The translations under genes and the position numbers were made by a program. Below are positions 14,855-22,636 of a stretch of DNA of 24,061 nucleotides, piece by piece (the first letter of the stretch is position 1; each line of letters opens with the position of its first letter). A model generated the notes under the pieces. That model was not told the origin of the DNA. It did not search any database and was given only the letters and a program-made list of their open reading frames with translations. Origin of the DNA: an uncultured Oscillospiraceae bacterium (GTDB lineage Bacteria; Bacillota; Clostridia; Oscillospirales; Acutalibacteraceae); NCBI GenBank assembly GCA_900549155.1, contig URNF01000021.1, positions 1 to 24,061 on the forward strand, read 5' to 3'.

Positions 14855-15949
14855 TTGTCGCAAAACAAACGGACAAGCCATGTCAAGCCGAAGGCAAAAA
14901 GCAAAAAACGCGGATTTGCCATTTTCGGAACGGTTTTTCTTTCGATTATCGGTGTGGTCTCCATTGCGCTCTCCGGGCTGCTTTGGTATTTCCAGTATAA
15001 CCGCAACTCGTCCCTTGACGCCCTGACCGACGCGGATCTCGGCATCAAGGACAACACCCTGCCGGACGATGTCATCAACATCGCGCTTTTCGGCATTGAC
15101 GCGCGCAATCTGCACGCGTCGCGTGCCAACTCCGACTCCATCATGATCCTCAGCATCGACTCTATTCACAAGAAGATCAAGATGACGTCCATCATGCGCG
15201 ACTCGTTGGTGCCGATCGAGGGGCGCGGTGCGCGCAAGATCAACGCCGCCTATTCCTTCGGCGGTCCCGAGCTTGCCATCAAGACCATCAACCAGAATTT
15301 CAATCTCAACATCCGTGACTATGCGACCGTGAACTTTTCCGGCATGGCGGACATCATCGAAGCCATGGGCGGCATCGAGGTGGAACTGACTGAGGCGGAA
15401 CGCAGGGACGCCAACATTCATCTGCGCTGGATGGCGATTGAAAGCGGTCTCAAAAACGATCAGATCAAAGCTGCCGGCAAGCAGACACTCAACGGCATTC
15501 AGGCGGTGGCATTTGCCCGTATCCGTCATGTGCGCACCATCAACGGTGTCAACGATGACTACGGTCGTACCGACCGTCAGCGCTATGTGATGGAGCAGCT
15601 GTTCAACAAAGCAGTGTCCATGGGCAAATCCAAATATCCGTCGGTGATCAAGGCGCTTCTCCCCTACATGGAAACCTCCCTGTCCTACAGCGACATTCTG
15701 AATCTCGCCGGTTTCCTGACCGGGGATATTCAGTTTGAACAGATGCGGATGCCTGAAGGCTATAAAATGCAGATCTCCACAAGAGATTTTCCCCGCAGTC
15801 TCGGCTCGGTCGTATATTACAATCTGAACTATGCCGCCGATATGCTGCGCGCCTTCATCTATGACGACATCAAACAGGCGGACTACATGGCGGCAAATCC
15901 CCCGGTCACCACGCCGTGGTACACCACCTGGGCAAATAGCCATTCATAA
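14855..15949 (+). CDS. LytR-CpsA-Psr (LCP) family protein, probable glycan-to-peptidoglycan ligase
   Basis: 364 residues. A basic cytoplasmic N-terminus (RTSHVKPKAKSKKRG) precedes one membrane helix (about 22-45). The extracellular LCP domain has NIALFGIDARN, NSDSIMILSID, TSIMRDSLVPI, KINAAYSFGGPELAIKTIN, ATVNFSGMADIIEAMGGIEVE and VAFARIRHVR...DDYGRTDRQR, which hold the Arg and Asp residues that bind the pyrophosphate lipid. LCP proteins move lipid-linked glycopolymers onto peptidoglycan. The frame also has a GTG at 14846, but that codon lies inside the near-perfect Shine-Dalgarno GAGGTGAT; the TTG at 14855, 8 bases after GAGG, is the likely start. It follows the two glycan-assembly genes, fitting a role in attaching their product. 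Confidence 0.93.
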   Translation: MSQNKRTSHVKPKAKSKKRGFAIFGTVFLSIIGVVSIALSGLLWYFQYNRNSSLDALTDADLGIKDNTLPDDVINIALFGIDARNLHASRANSDSIMILSIDSIHKKIKMTSIMRDSLVPIEGRGARKINAAYSFGGPELAIKTINQNFNLNIRDYATVNFSGMADIIEAMGGIEVELTEAERRDANIHLRWMAIESGLKNDQIKAAGKQTLNGIQAVAFARIRHVRTINGVNDDYGRTDRQRYVMEQLFNKAVSMGKSKYPSVIKALLPYMETSLSYSDILNLAGFLTGDIQFEQMRMPEGYKMQISTRDFPRSLGSVVYYNLNYAADMLRAFIYDDIKQADYMAANPPVTTPWYTTWANSHS

Positions 15950-15956
15950 CTTTCTG

Positions 15957-15987
15957 AAAATGCTGCACCGTTCGGTGCAGCATTTTT
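15957..15987 (+). terminator. Terminator after the LCP gene
   Basis: Perfect stem TGCTGCACC/GGTGCAGCA (15961-15969 with 15974-15982) with a GTTC loop, flanked by AAAA and TTTTT. It lies 12 bases after the LCP stop, and the next gene's ribosome site begins a few bases later. Confidence 0.9.
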
Positions 15988-16004
15988 ACAAACAAGGAGG
16001 AAAC

Positions 16005-16658
16005 ATGATGGAAGCACGCATTGAAAAAACCATGGACGCTCTGCGCCGCAACAATATGGCGGCATATTATGTCGAAAACGGTGTCGAGGCGGCGGCGCTC
16101 GCCTTTTCGCTCATCGCCGACAATGCCTCTGTCGCGGTCGGCGGCTCCGCCACTCTTTCCGCACTCGGCGTGATCGATCGTTTGCGCAGCGGTCCCTATC
16201 GCTTTCTCGATCGCTATGCCGACATGGACGATGCCGCGCGCGAGGCAGTTTTCACCGCTTCGCTTTCTGCGGATGTGCTCCTCACCTCGTCCAACGCCAT
16301 CACCGAAGACGGCGTGCTGTATAACGTAGACGGTACCTGCAATCGCATCGGCGGCATCACCTATGGTCCGAAAAGCGTGATCGTCATTGCCGGAAAGAAC
16401 AAGATCGTCCCCGACCTCGGGGCGGCAATCCTGCGCGTGAAGACCGTTGCCGCGCCGCTCAACTGCAAGCGGCTCTCTCGCCACACCTATTGCTTTGAAA
16501 AGGGTGTTTGCGCTTCTGTGGCGGCGGGAAAGGGTGCGGAAATGACTGCCGGCTGCCAAAGCCCCGACCGCATCTGCCGCAGCTATGTTGTCACCGGACC
16601 GCAAGCCGTCAAGGAGCGGATCAAGGTGATTTTGGTAAACGAATCGCTCGGTTTCTGA
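16005..16658 (+). CDS. LUD-domain protein (lactate utilisation protein C-like)
   Basis: 217 residues of the LUD/DUF162 family. Typical features are SVAVGGSATLSALGVIDRL near residue 50, then TSSNAITEDGVLYNVDGT and NRIGGITYGPKSVIVIAG with KNKIVPDLGAAI. The C-terminal region has a cysteine cluster (NCKRL, YCFEKGVC, GCQSPDRIC) not found in short LutC. AAGGAGG stands 4 bases before the ATG at 16005 and 7 before an adjacent ATG at 16008, so either may be used. No LutA/LutB partners are nearby; a role in lactate oxidation is therefore unproven. It stands between two terminators, with no clear promoter in the 17 bases after the first, so it may depend on read-through. Confidence 0.82.
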   Translation: MMEARIEKTMDALRRNNMAAYYVENGVEAAALAFSLIADNASVAVGGSATLSALGVIDRLRSGPYRFLDRYADMDDAAREAVFTASLSADVLLTSSNAITEDGVLYNVDGTCNRIGGITYGPKSVIVIAGKNKIVPDLGAAILRVKTVAAPLNCKRLSRHTYCFEKGVCASVAAGKGAEMTAGCQSPDRICRSYVVTGPQAVKERIKVILVNESLGF

Positions 16659-16672
16659 ATACACAGGTTTCG

Positions 16673-16707
16673 AAACAGCCTACACTGCTATGCAGTGTAG
16701 GCTGTTT
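16673..16707 (+). terminator. Terminator after the LUD gene
   Basis: Perfect 13-base stem (16676-16688 with 16692-16704), three-base loop, extended to 16 pairs by AAA/TTT. The T tract is short (TTTGTG), but the stem is very stable. Confidence 0.75.
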
Positions 16708-16746
16708 GTGAATTTGCACAAATCTGCATATTTTTTGTCGAAATTG

Positions 16747-16775
16747 TTGAAATGCCTTTCTGCTTATGTTACACT
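16747..16775 (+). promoter_or_regulatory. Promoter of the lipoprotein pair
   Basis: TTGAAA (16747-16752), 17 bases, TACACT (16770-16775), 31 bases before the first lipoprotein start codon. Confidence 0.65.
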
Positions 16776-16806
16776 ATACTCACAAGCTACAGAAAGGAAA
16801 CATAAT

Positions 16807-17382
16807 ATGAAAAGACGCATTGTTGCCATCCTTCTTGTCGGTGCCTTTTGCGCTGTCCTGACCGGCTGCAACAAATCCGCGCCGGTTCTTTCAAACGCAC
16901 AGGTAAAAACCACCACGACAAAGCAAGCCGCCGCAGCTACAACCGTTGCGACCGCAACCGGAAAAACACACAAAACGACTGCCGCACCGAAAGCGAAAAC
17001 GACCGTTACGCAAAAGCCCACGACAAGGCAGACTACCGTCACCACGACAACCACGCGAAAAACGACCTACCGCACGACCGCCGCTCTTGCCGAGTGGGAA
17101 AAGCTGCTTTATGAATACAATGCATGGACAAATGAATTCGGGGAGGTTTCCACCCTGTTTTCGCAATATCCCGACGATGACGCCGTTGTTGAGGAAGTGT
17201 TAAAGTGCCTCAACACATCGGAAGAATGGAACGAGCGGCTGTCGGCTTGCTATGATAAAATTGCGGACGACGAGGAGACAGCCCGCAGATTTGAGGAAAT
17301 ATATGCCGATATCCATTACAGAGAGCAATACATCTATTATCTCTTGTACACCAGCCTGAAAAATGAGGGCTTGATAAAATGA
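16807..17382 (+). CDS. Lipoprotein with Thr/Ala-rich linker and helical C-terminal domain
   Basis: 191 residues. The signal peptide MKRRIVAILLVGAFCAVLTGC ends in lipobox LTGC, so Cys21 should be lipidated and the protein anchored outside the membrane. Residues about 34-92 form a low-complexity linker of Thr, Ala and Lys. The last 100 residues form an acidic, helical domain (from LAEWEKLL) with YEYNAWTNEF and SEEWNERL. I recognise no enzyme motif; function unknown. It is 10 bases upstream of a paralogue with the same layout. AGAAAGGAAA precedes the ATG. Confidence 0.85.
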   Translation: MKRRIVAILLVGAFCAVLTGCNKSAPVLSNAQVKTTTTKQAAAATTVATATGKTHKTTAAPKAKTTVTQKPTTRQTTVTTTTTRKTTYRTTAALAEWEKLLYEYNAWTNEFGEVSTLFSQYPDDDAVVEEVLKCLNTSEEWNERLSACYDKIADDEETARRFEEIYADIHYREQYIYYLLYTSLKNEGLIK

Positions 17383-17392
17383 GGAGGAACCC

Positions 17393-18025
17393 ATGAAAAA
17401 GAAGATCATCGTCTGCATCCTTGCGGCAATGCTGTGCCTTTCCGCAGCAGGCTGCGGAAAATCCGCGCCGACGCTTTCGGATGTACCGGCACAAACCACC
17501 ACGACGACCACAGAAACCACATTGGCAACAACCGCCCCAACAACCGTCGCCACAACCACGACGGCTACCAAGAAACCTACGCAGAAGCAGACAAAGAAAA
17601 CGACCGCCAAGAAAGTGGTCGCTCCCAAGATCACGACCGCGCCGAAGAAAAATGTGACCGTTGCACCGGAAAAGACCCGTCCGGTATCCAACGCAGACAA
17701 GCAGTTTTTGAAGGACTATGAAAACTGGGTGGACAGATACCTCGTTTTGGCGGACAAGATCGTTGCCGATCCGGAAAACCCCGATCTTGCGGATCAGTTC
17801 TATGACATGATGGCGGAGGCCGACACCTGGGTCGCCCGGCTTGAGGAGATCAGCGAAGTTCTTGTTGAAGGCTCCGAACAGACAAAGCAGTTCGAAGCCG
17901 AAGTTGTGCGGATTTCCAAGAAACTCGAAGATGGTGTCAACAAAATTCTGGCATCGACCACCGCGGCTCCGACAGCAGCCCCGACGACGGCTGCCGTCAC
18001 CGTGAACGCGACTGAAGCGGCATAA
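17393..18025 (+). CDS. Lipoprotein with Thr-rich linker, paralogue of the preceding gene
   Basis: 210 residues. The signal peptide ends in lipobox SAAGC (Cys21), followed by GKSAPTLSD, nearly the same as NKSAPVLSN after the lipobox of the neighbour. Residues about 35-100 are a Thr/Lys/Pro linker. Residues about 100-190 are helical with DYENWVDRYL, DTWVARLEEI and QFEAEVVRI, lining up with the neighbour's YEYNAWTNEF, EEWNERLSAC and RFEEIYADI. A second Ala/Thr-rich tail ends the protein. The domain resembles, from memory, small DUF6591-type lipoproteins of gut Clostridia; this is tentative. AGGAGG stands 5 bases before the ATG. Confidence 0.85.
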   Translation: MKKKIIVCILAAMLCLSAAGCGKSAPTLSDVPAQTTTTTTETTLATTAPTTVATTTTATKKPTQKQTKKTTAKKVVAPKITTAPKKNVTVAPEKTRPVSNADKQFLKDYENWVDRYLVLADKIVADPENPDLADQFYDMMAEADTWVARLEEISEVLVEGSEQTKQFEAEVVRISKKLEDGVNKILASTTAAPTAAPTTAAVTVNATEAA

Positions 18026-18036
18026 AGACAAACAGC

Positions 18037-18070
18037 AACGCCCGCGAGAAAATCTCTCGCGGGCGTTTTT
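18037..18070. terminator. Terminator between convergent lipoprotein and hydrogenase genes
   Basis: Perfect 13-base stem AACGCCCGCGAGA/TCTCGCGGGCGTT (18037-18049 with 18054-18066), followed on the plus strand by TTTTTCC overall. On the minus strand the same hairpin, 22 bases after the hydrogenase stop, is followed by a looser T-rich stretch, so it may serve both directions. Confidence 0.85.
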
Positions 18071-18088
18071 CCTATACAATGACAAACC

Positions 18089-19513
18089 TTATTTCAGCAC
18101 CGAAATGGCATCGGCAATGGTCTTTTCATAGGCTTCCTTGCCGTATTTGTCGACCTCTGCCTTATTCTTTTCGCCGTGCGTCAGGCAACCGGCGCCGCCG
18201 ATGCAACCACCGATACATGCCATGCCCTCAATGAAGTTGGCGTCAAGCAGCCCCTTGTCCTTTTTGATGAGCGCAATTCTGCACTCCTCGATGCCGTCGC
18301 AGGCGCAGGGCTTCAGCTCGAACTCCGTCTCCCCGTGCTCCTTCATGCCCTCGGCAACCGCATCGGACAGACCGCCGCTGCGGGCGAAAATTCTGCCGTA
18401 GTACGACGCATTGTCAAGCACGCCCTCGGGCAGCGTGGTGATGTCGATCTCCTTGCTGTCGAACAGCGCCTGCAGCTCCTCAAAGGTCATCGCCGCATCC
18501 ACATACGGCTTCACCTCTTCCCGCTGCACCTCGCCCTTTTTGGCAGTGCACGGCCCGATGAAGACCACCTTACAGTTCTCCTCGTGTGCCTTCAGATACT
18601 TGGCGATGGTCGCCATCGGAGAAAGGTTGTGCGACACGAAGGGCAGCATCTGCGGGAAAGATTTTTCAATATAGGACACAAACGCCGGACAGCAGGAGCT
18701 GGTGAGGAAGCCCTTTTCGGCAAGCTCTCTGGACTCGGCATCCGCGACCATATCCGCGCCGAGTGCCGCCTCGACCACCGTGTGGAAGCCAAGCTCTTTG
18801 AGACCGGTGATGACCTGTCCCAGCTTGGCATAAGAAAACTGGCTGGAGATGGCGGGCGCCACCACGGCATAGACCTTATATTTCTGATTGTTTTCGCTCT
18901 TTTTGATGAGATCGACCACATCGAGGATAAAGGATTTGTCCATGATCGCGCCGAACGGGCACTGATAGACGCAAGCACCGCAGGCGATGCACTTTTTGTT
19001 GTCGATCGCTGCCGCCTTGTCCTCGTTCATGGTGATCGCCTTGATCTTACAGGCGTTCTCACAGGGGCGCTTGCGGTTGACGATCGCCGTATAGGGACAG
19101 ACCTTCGAGCAGGCGCCGCAGTTTTTGCATTTGGACTTGTCGATGTGCGCCACATGCTGATGATCGAAGGTGATGGCGCCGAATTTGCAGACGTCCTCGC
19201 AGCGGTGCGCAAGACAGCCACGGCAGGCGTTCGTCACCTCATAGCCGCCCATCGGGCACTCGTCACAGGCGATGTCGATGACTTCGATGATGTTGGGGTT
19301 GCTCTTGTCCCCACCCATCGCCAGCTTGACGCGCTCTCCGAGGATGGCGCGTTCCTTATACACACAGCAGCGCATGGTCGGCGTTTTTCCGGGGACGATG
19401 GTCGTCGGAATATTCATGACATTTTCGAGCAGCTCGTCATTCCAGGCAAGACGTGCTACCTCACGCAGCACCTTATATTTGAGGTGCTGTACTTTTGTAT
19501 CAAACTTACGCAT
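18089..19513 (-). CDS. Monomeric [FeFe]-hydrogenase, group B type
   Basis: 474 residues. The N-terminus has a group-B-like cysteine region (CDECPMGGYEVTNACRGC, about 83-100, then CEDVC). Two [4Fe-4S] sites follow: C129-x2-C-x2-C-x3-C139 and C175-x2-C-x2-C-x3-C185, with additional Cys151/Cys155 between. The H-cluster motifs are complete: TSSCCPAF (C274, C275), GPCTAKKGE (C322) and EGMACIGGCIGG (C433, C437). It should be a cytoplasmic enzyme producing or taking up H2 with ferredoxin. Group B enzymes are known from anaerobic Firmicutes but are little studied. It is the last gene of the rex operon, 13 bases after the phosphatase, with GGGGAGG at the start. No maturase genes (hydEFG) are in the window. 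Confidence 0.93.
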   Translation of the reverse strand: MRKFDTKVQHLKYKVLREVARLAWNDELLENVMNIPTTIVPGKTPTMRCCVYKERAILGERVKLAMGGDKSNPNIIEVIDIACDECPMGGYEVTNACRGCLAHRCEDVCKFGAITFDHQHVAHIDKSKCKNCGACSKVCPYTAIVNRKRPCENACKIKAITMNEDKAAAIDNKKCIACGACVYQCPFGAIMDKSFILDVVDLIKKSENNQKYKVYAVVAPAISSQFSYAKLGQVITGLKELGFHTVVEAALGADMVADAESRELAEKGFLTSSCCPAFVSYIEKSFPQMLPFVSHNLSPMATIAKYLKAHEENCKVVFIGPCTAKKGEVQREEVKPYVDAAMTFEELQALFDSKEIDITTLPEGVLDNASYYGRIFARSGGLSDAVAEGMKEHGETEFELKPCACDGIEECRIALIKKDKGLLDANFIEGMACIGGCIGGAGCLTHGEKNKAEVDKYGKEAYEKTIADAISVLK

Positions 19514-19526
19514 AGTGTTCCTCCCC

Positions 19527-20699
19527 TTAGAAATAGCTGACCTTGATGCGTTTTCCCATCTGCTTTAAGCAGTTGGAAAGCTCTTCCACCAAATTCATTT
19601 TGATATTGAAGTTGATCGGCAGATCCGGATTTTGGTGTGCCGGATTGACCGCTCTGCCGACATAGAAGTTGATGTCGGTCGCTTCTTCAAACAGCAGACG
19701 GCAGATCATGGATGCGCCGTCACGCTGGATGCTCCATTTTTCATACAGTTCGTTTTTGTCGAGGGCATCCTTGGCATATTCGATCACCTTATTGATGGTG
19801 ATGACACCCTCCGTCACCAGATCCACGCCCTCAAGCTCCGCCGTCGGCGGCACATCGCTGCTCTCGAAATTGAGACTGGGACGCAGCGGCTTGCCGAGAT
19901 ATTTCGCCGCGATGGACGAGGTCGTGCCGCCGCACACGATGTGTTTTCCCTCTTTCGAAAAGAACAGCGACATCATCCGATCGCAGTCGTCACGGTTGCG
20001 CGGCGGTCCGAACAGAATGTTCATCGGCTCACGCTTTCGGATGCGCACGACGCACGCCGTCGCATCGTCCCCCGGACGGTGATCATACAGGCGGTCACAC
20101 TCGTCCACCAGCATGGTGGCAAGCGTTTTCGCCGTGTAGCCGACATCGGCGACCGTTTTCATGAAGTCGGCGATGTCCTCCCGCTTCCAGCCGAAATTAT
20201 AGGCAATGCCGATGCCCGCATGCGGACATCCGTCGCTCATGGCGACAAACACATCGCCCTCCTGCAAATTCAGCGTGGAGCTGTAGATCGTTTTGCCGTC
20301 GATGTGCAGTTCATTTTCCGCATAGGCATAGATCTCGCCGTCCCGCAGCATGATGACATGCGGATTATCGTATTGGATGATCTCTGCCGTGTCATTGTTG
20401 ATGATGTGGATGATGGTGAAGGTGGAATACGCCGCACCGCGCACCGAGCAAATCGGCAGCGTGGCCGCGATAGTCGCCACACATTCTTCAAGCGAAAGCC
20501 CCTCCGCCATCATGGTCGAGATGATCTTGGAGGTCAGCGTTGACAAGATGCTTGCCTTTACACCGCTGCCAAGCCCATCCGCCAACACAATGACGGTGGA
20601 GTTTTCGTCCTGCTCCACGATATCCACATGATCGCCGCAGAGTTGTTCCCCGGCATGGTTGATGCTTTTCCAGCCGATGTCTGCGCAAAGATTATTCAT
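19527..20699 (-). CDS. SpoIIE/PP2C-family serine phosphatase with unassigned C-terminal domain
   Basis: 390 residues. Residues 1-220 form a PP2C-type phosphatase domain with metal-binding Asp residues in CGDHVDI (D23), VLADGLGSG (D41), AMSDGCPHAG (D156) and PGDDATACVV (D211/D212). It is cytoplasmic, unlike true SpoIIE with its membrane region. Residues 222-390 are a separate domain beginning MNILFGPPRNRDDCDRMMSL, with HIVCGGTTSSIAAKYLGKPL; I cannot assign it. The start codon overlaps the last 8 bases of the sensory hydrogenase gene, so the two are coupled and probably work together: the PAS sensor may set phosphatase activity. SpoIIE-type enzymes usually act on STAS-domain anti-anti-sigma factors; none is encoded here. 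Confidence 0.88.
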   Translation of the reverse strand: MNNLCADIGWKSINHAGEQLCGDHVDIVEQDENSTVIVLADGLGSGVKASILSTLTSKIISTMMAEGLSLEECVATIAATLPICSVRGAAYSTFTIIHIINNDTAEIIQYDNPHVIMLRDGEIYAYAENELHIDGKTIYSSTLNLQEGDVFVAMSDGCPHAGIGIAYNFGWKREDIADFMKTVADVGYTAKTLATMLVDECDRLYDHRPGDDATACVVRIRKREPMNILFGPPRNRDDCDRMMSLFFSKEGKHIVCGGTTSSIAAKYLGKPLRPSLNFESSDVPPTAELEGVDLVTEGVITINKVIEYAKDALDKNELYEKWSIQRDGASMICRLLFEEATDINFYVGRAVNPAHQNPDLPINFNIKMNLVEELSNCLKQMGKRIKVSYF

Positions 20700-22365
20700 T
20701 GGCGATCGACTCCTTTAGCTTGGTGAGCGCGATCTTGGTTTCCGCAGCCGTTTCACCGAGCAGCGAGGCGATCTCCTGCACGATGCGCATCTGCTTATCC
20801 ACCACCTTGTCCGCGATCTCCACCGTTTGGCGGCTGATATCCTCTTTGCGTTCCCGTTGACTTTCTTCCTCGGTCACATCGCGCAGGATACAGACAAGCA
20901 GGCGGTATTCCCGATCATACAGGATCGTTTCTTCCACATACTTCTCATATTCGGCAAGATACACACGCTTGTTGTAAATGTTTCTGCCTTTACTGAGAAC
21001 GTCAACAAAGTCCTTGGGATCGAGGATGCGGACAATGCCGTCGCCGAGAATATCGGACGCTTTGCGCAGGTTGACGATCTTGAGCGCCGATTTATTGACC
21101 TGCTGCACCTCCAGCTTTTCGTTGAGCACGAAAAGACCGTTGGGGGTGTTGCGCACGATCGTGTCGGAAAAGCTCTCCGCTTTGTCCTTCAGATACGGCA
21201 GGCACATGGAGATCTCTGCTTTTCCCTGGAAGATCGCCACCGCCTTTTCGCGACAGGTGTTATAGCCGCAGGAACCGCAGTTGAGTTCATCAGCAGGCTT
21301 TGTCTTCCCCATCTGCCGCAGAATATCGGCTATCTGCTCCTCGGTCGGCTGCTGTGAGCGCAGCTCGATCGCCGAAAATTCCTTTTCCAGTGCGGACAGC
21401 TCCGGCTGTTCCACCTTGAAATCCTTTTTGCCGGCAAAGCGCGCCACTGCCGCATAATCCTGCACCGGCGAGCGGTGGAACTTTTCCATCACAGGTCCGC
21501 CGACACAGCTGCCGACACAGGCGGACATCTCAATGAAGCAGCCGTGAATTTTGCCGCTTTCAATGTCGCGCAGCGCCGCGATACAATTCTCCGTGCCGTC
21601 GATCGCCAGATAAGTATAGTGCGGATGCTCTCTTGCCAGCGTTTTGAGAATACCGCCCGTCGTCGGGAAAAACCGCGCGCGGCTTTCCTCGCAGGCGTCG
21701 CTCTCCTGCTGCAGCTCGACATTCTCCGCTTTGAGCCATGTCGTCAGTTCGTCAAAGGTCAAAACGGCATCCACAATGCCCTCATAATACTGCGCCTCGT
21801 CCTTTTTCGCCACGCAGGGACCGATGAACACGGTCTTTGCGTTCGGATAGCGGCGCTTGATGTCCTTACAGTGCGCCTGCATCGGTGACAGCACATCGGC
21901 GAGATAGTTCAGTTCATTCGGAAAATACTTCTGAATGAGCAGATTGACGGAGTGGCAGCAGGAAGTGATGATGACATCCCGCTCCTCTGCGTCCAGCATC
22001 TCCTCATAGGCATTCTTCACGATCGTCGCGCCGATCGCGGTCTCCTCCACATCGAAGAAGCCGAGCTTTTTGAGTGCTTCCCGCATGGCGCCGATGCCGA
22101 CGCCCTTATAGTTGGCGACAAAGGACGGTGCAAGGCTCACAATGACGGGATCGCCCGACTGCAGCAGCACACGCACGTTTTCCGTCTCATCGACGATCTG
22201 CTTGGCATCCTGCGGGCAGACGACAAAGCACTGTCCGCACATGATGCATTCATTGCCGATGATGTATGCCTGGTTGCCTGAAAAGCGGATAGACTTTACA
22301 GGGCAGTGGCGGATACACTTATAGCAATTCTTGCAATTCGATTTTTTCAGCGTCAGACAATCCAT
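20692..22365 (-). CDS. hydS: Sensory [FeFe]-hydrogenase-like protein with FeS and PAS domains (HydS-like, group C)
   Basis: 557 residues. Two [4Fe-4S] sites come first (C11, 14, 17, 21 and C40, 43, 46, 50). The H-cluster domain follows (about 70-300) with altered motifs: ITSCCHSVN (C136, C137; the usual Pro is His138), GPCVAKKDE (C184) and EMSACVGSCVGGP (C283, C287). Next is a 'putative Fe-S cluster' domain (C363, C366, C371, C388), a PAS domain (about 400-500, NTPNGLFVLNEKLEV) and a C-terminal helix. This order is that of the putative H2-sensing hydrogenases described in Ruminococcus and Thermotoga. It has no kinase or DNA-binding domain, so output must go through a partner, most simply the overlapping phosphatase. 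AAGGGG lies 8 bases before the ATG. Confidence 0.92.
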   Translation of the reverse strand: MDCLTLKKSNCKNCYKCIRHCPVKSIRFSGNQAYIIGNECIMCGQCFVVCPQDAKQIVDETENVRVLLQSGDPVIVSLAPSFVANYKGVGIGAMREALKKLGFFDVEETAIGATIVKNAYEEMLDAEERDVIITSCCHSVNLLIQKYFPNELNYLADVLSPMQAHCKDIKRRYPNAKTVFIGPCVAKKDEAQYYEGIVDAVLTFDELTTWLKAENVELQQESDACEESRARFFPTTGGILKTLAREHPHYTYLAIDGTENCIAALRDIESGKIHGCFIEMSACVGSCVGGPVMEKFHRSPVQDYAAVARFAGKKDFKVEQPELSALEKEFSAIELRSQQPTEEQIADILRQMGKTKPADELNCGSCGYNTCREKAVAIFQGKAEISMCLPYLKDKAESFSDTIVRNTPNGLFVLNEKLEVQQVNKSALKIVNLRKASDILGDGIVRILDPKDFVDVLSKGRNIYNKRVYLAEYEKYVEETILYDREYRLLVCILRDVTEEESQRERKEDISRQTVEIADKVVDKQMRIVQEIASLLGETAAETKIALTKLKESIANE

Positions 22366-22368
22366 CCG

Positions 22369-22629
22369 TCATACCCCTTCCCTTTGTAACGGTTTCAGCA
22401 CCTTTTCGGCAAAGAAGATATCGAATTTCTCCGGCGTCACACCGGTATACACATCATCATCCACTGTGATGGTCACACCCTCGCGATTGCATTTTCCTGT
22501 GCAAAAACTGCCCGCCAGTGTGATCTCCCGCTCCAATTTTCTCTCAGTGATCGCGTTTTGGAACAATTCGACAAGCTTTTCGGAGCCCTTCAAATGACAG
22601 GAAGAGCCGACGCAAATCTGAATCACCAT
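22369..22629 (-). CDS. Thioredoxin-like [2Fe-2S] ferredoxin, second of a tandem pair
   Basis: 86 residues. It has the thioredoxin-like ferredoxin fold of NuoE and the HydC C-terminal region, as a stand-alone domain: CVGSSC (C-x4-C) at residues 6-11 and CTGKC (C-x3-C) at about 43-47 bind one [2Fe-2S] cluster. By eye about 40-45% identical to the next gene upstream, so a tandem duplication. NREGVTITVDDDVYTGVTP follows the second Cys pair. It lies 7 bases after its paralogue and 3 bases before hydS, so it is probably an electron carrier or a redox input of the sensory or effector hydrogenase. Confidence 0.88.
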   Translation of the reverse strand: MVIQICVGSSCHLKGSEKLVELFQNAITERKLEREITLAGSFCTGKCNREGVTITVDDDVYTGVTPEKFDIFFAEKVLKPLQREGV

Positions 22630-22636
22630 TGTTTCA

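Noticed and set aside
14813..15943. 376-codon minus-strand frame opposite the LCP gene
   Set aside because: The plus strand encodes a full LCP protein with conserved motifs and a strong ribosome site; the minus frame is a shadow.
18176..19540. 454-codon plus-strand frame opposite the group B hydrogenase
   Set aside because: The hydrogenase on the other strand has all catalytic motifs; this frame is a shadow of it.
20692..22365. HydS-like gene as a normal catalytic hydrogenase
   Set aside because: Altered H-cluster motifs, an additional FeS domain, a C-terminal PAS domain and overlap with a phosphatase gene fit a sensor better than an H2-producing enzyme.
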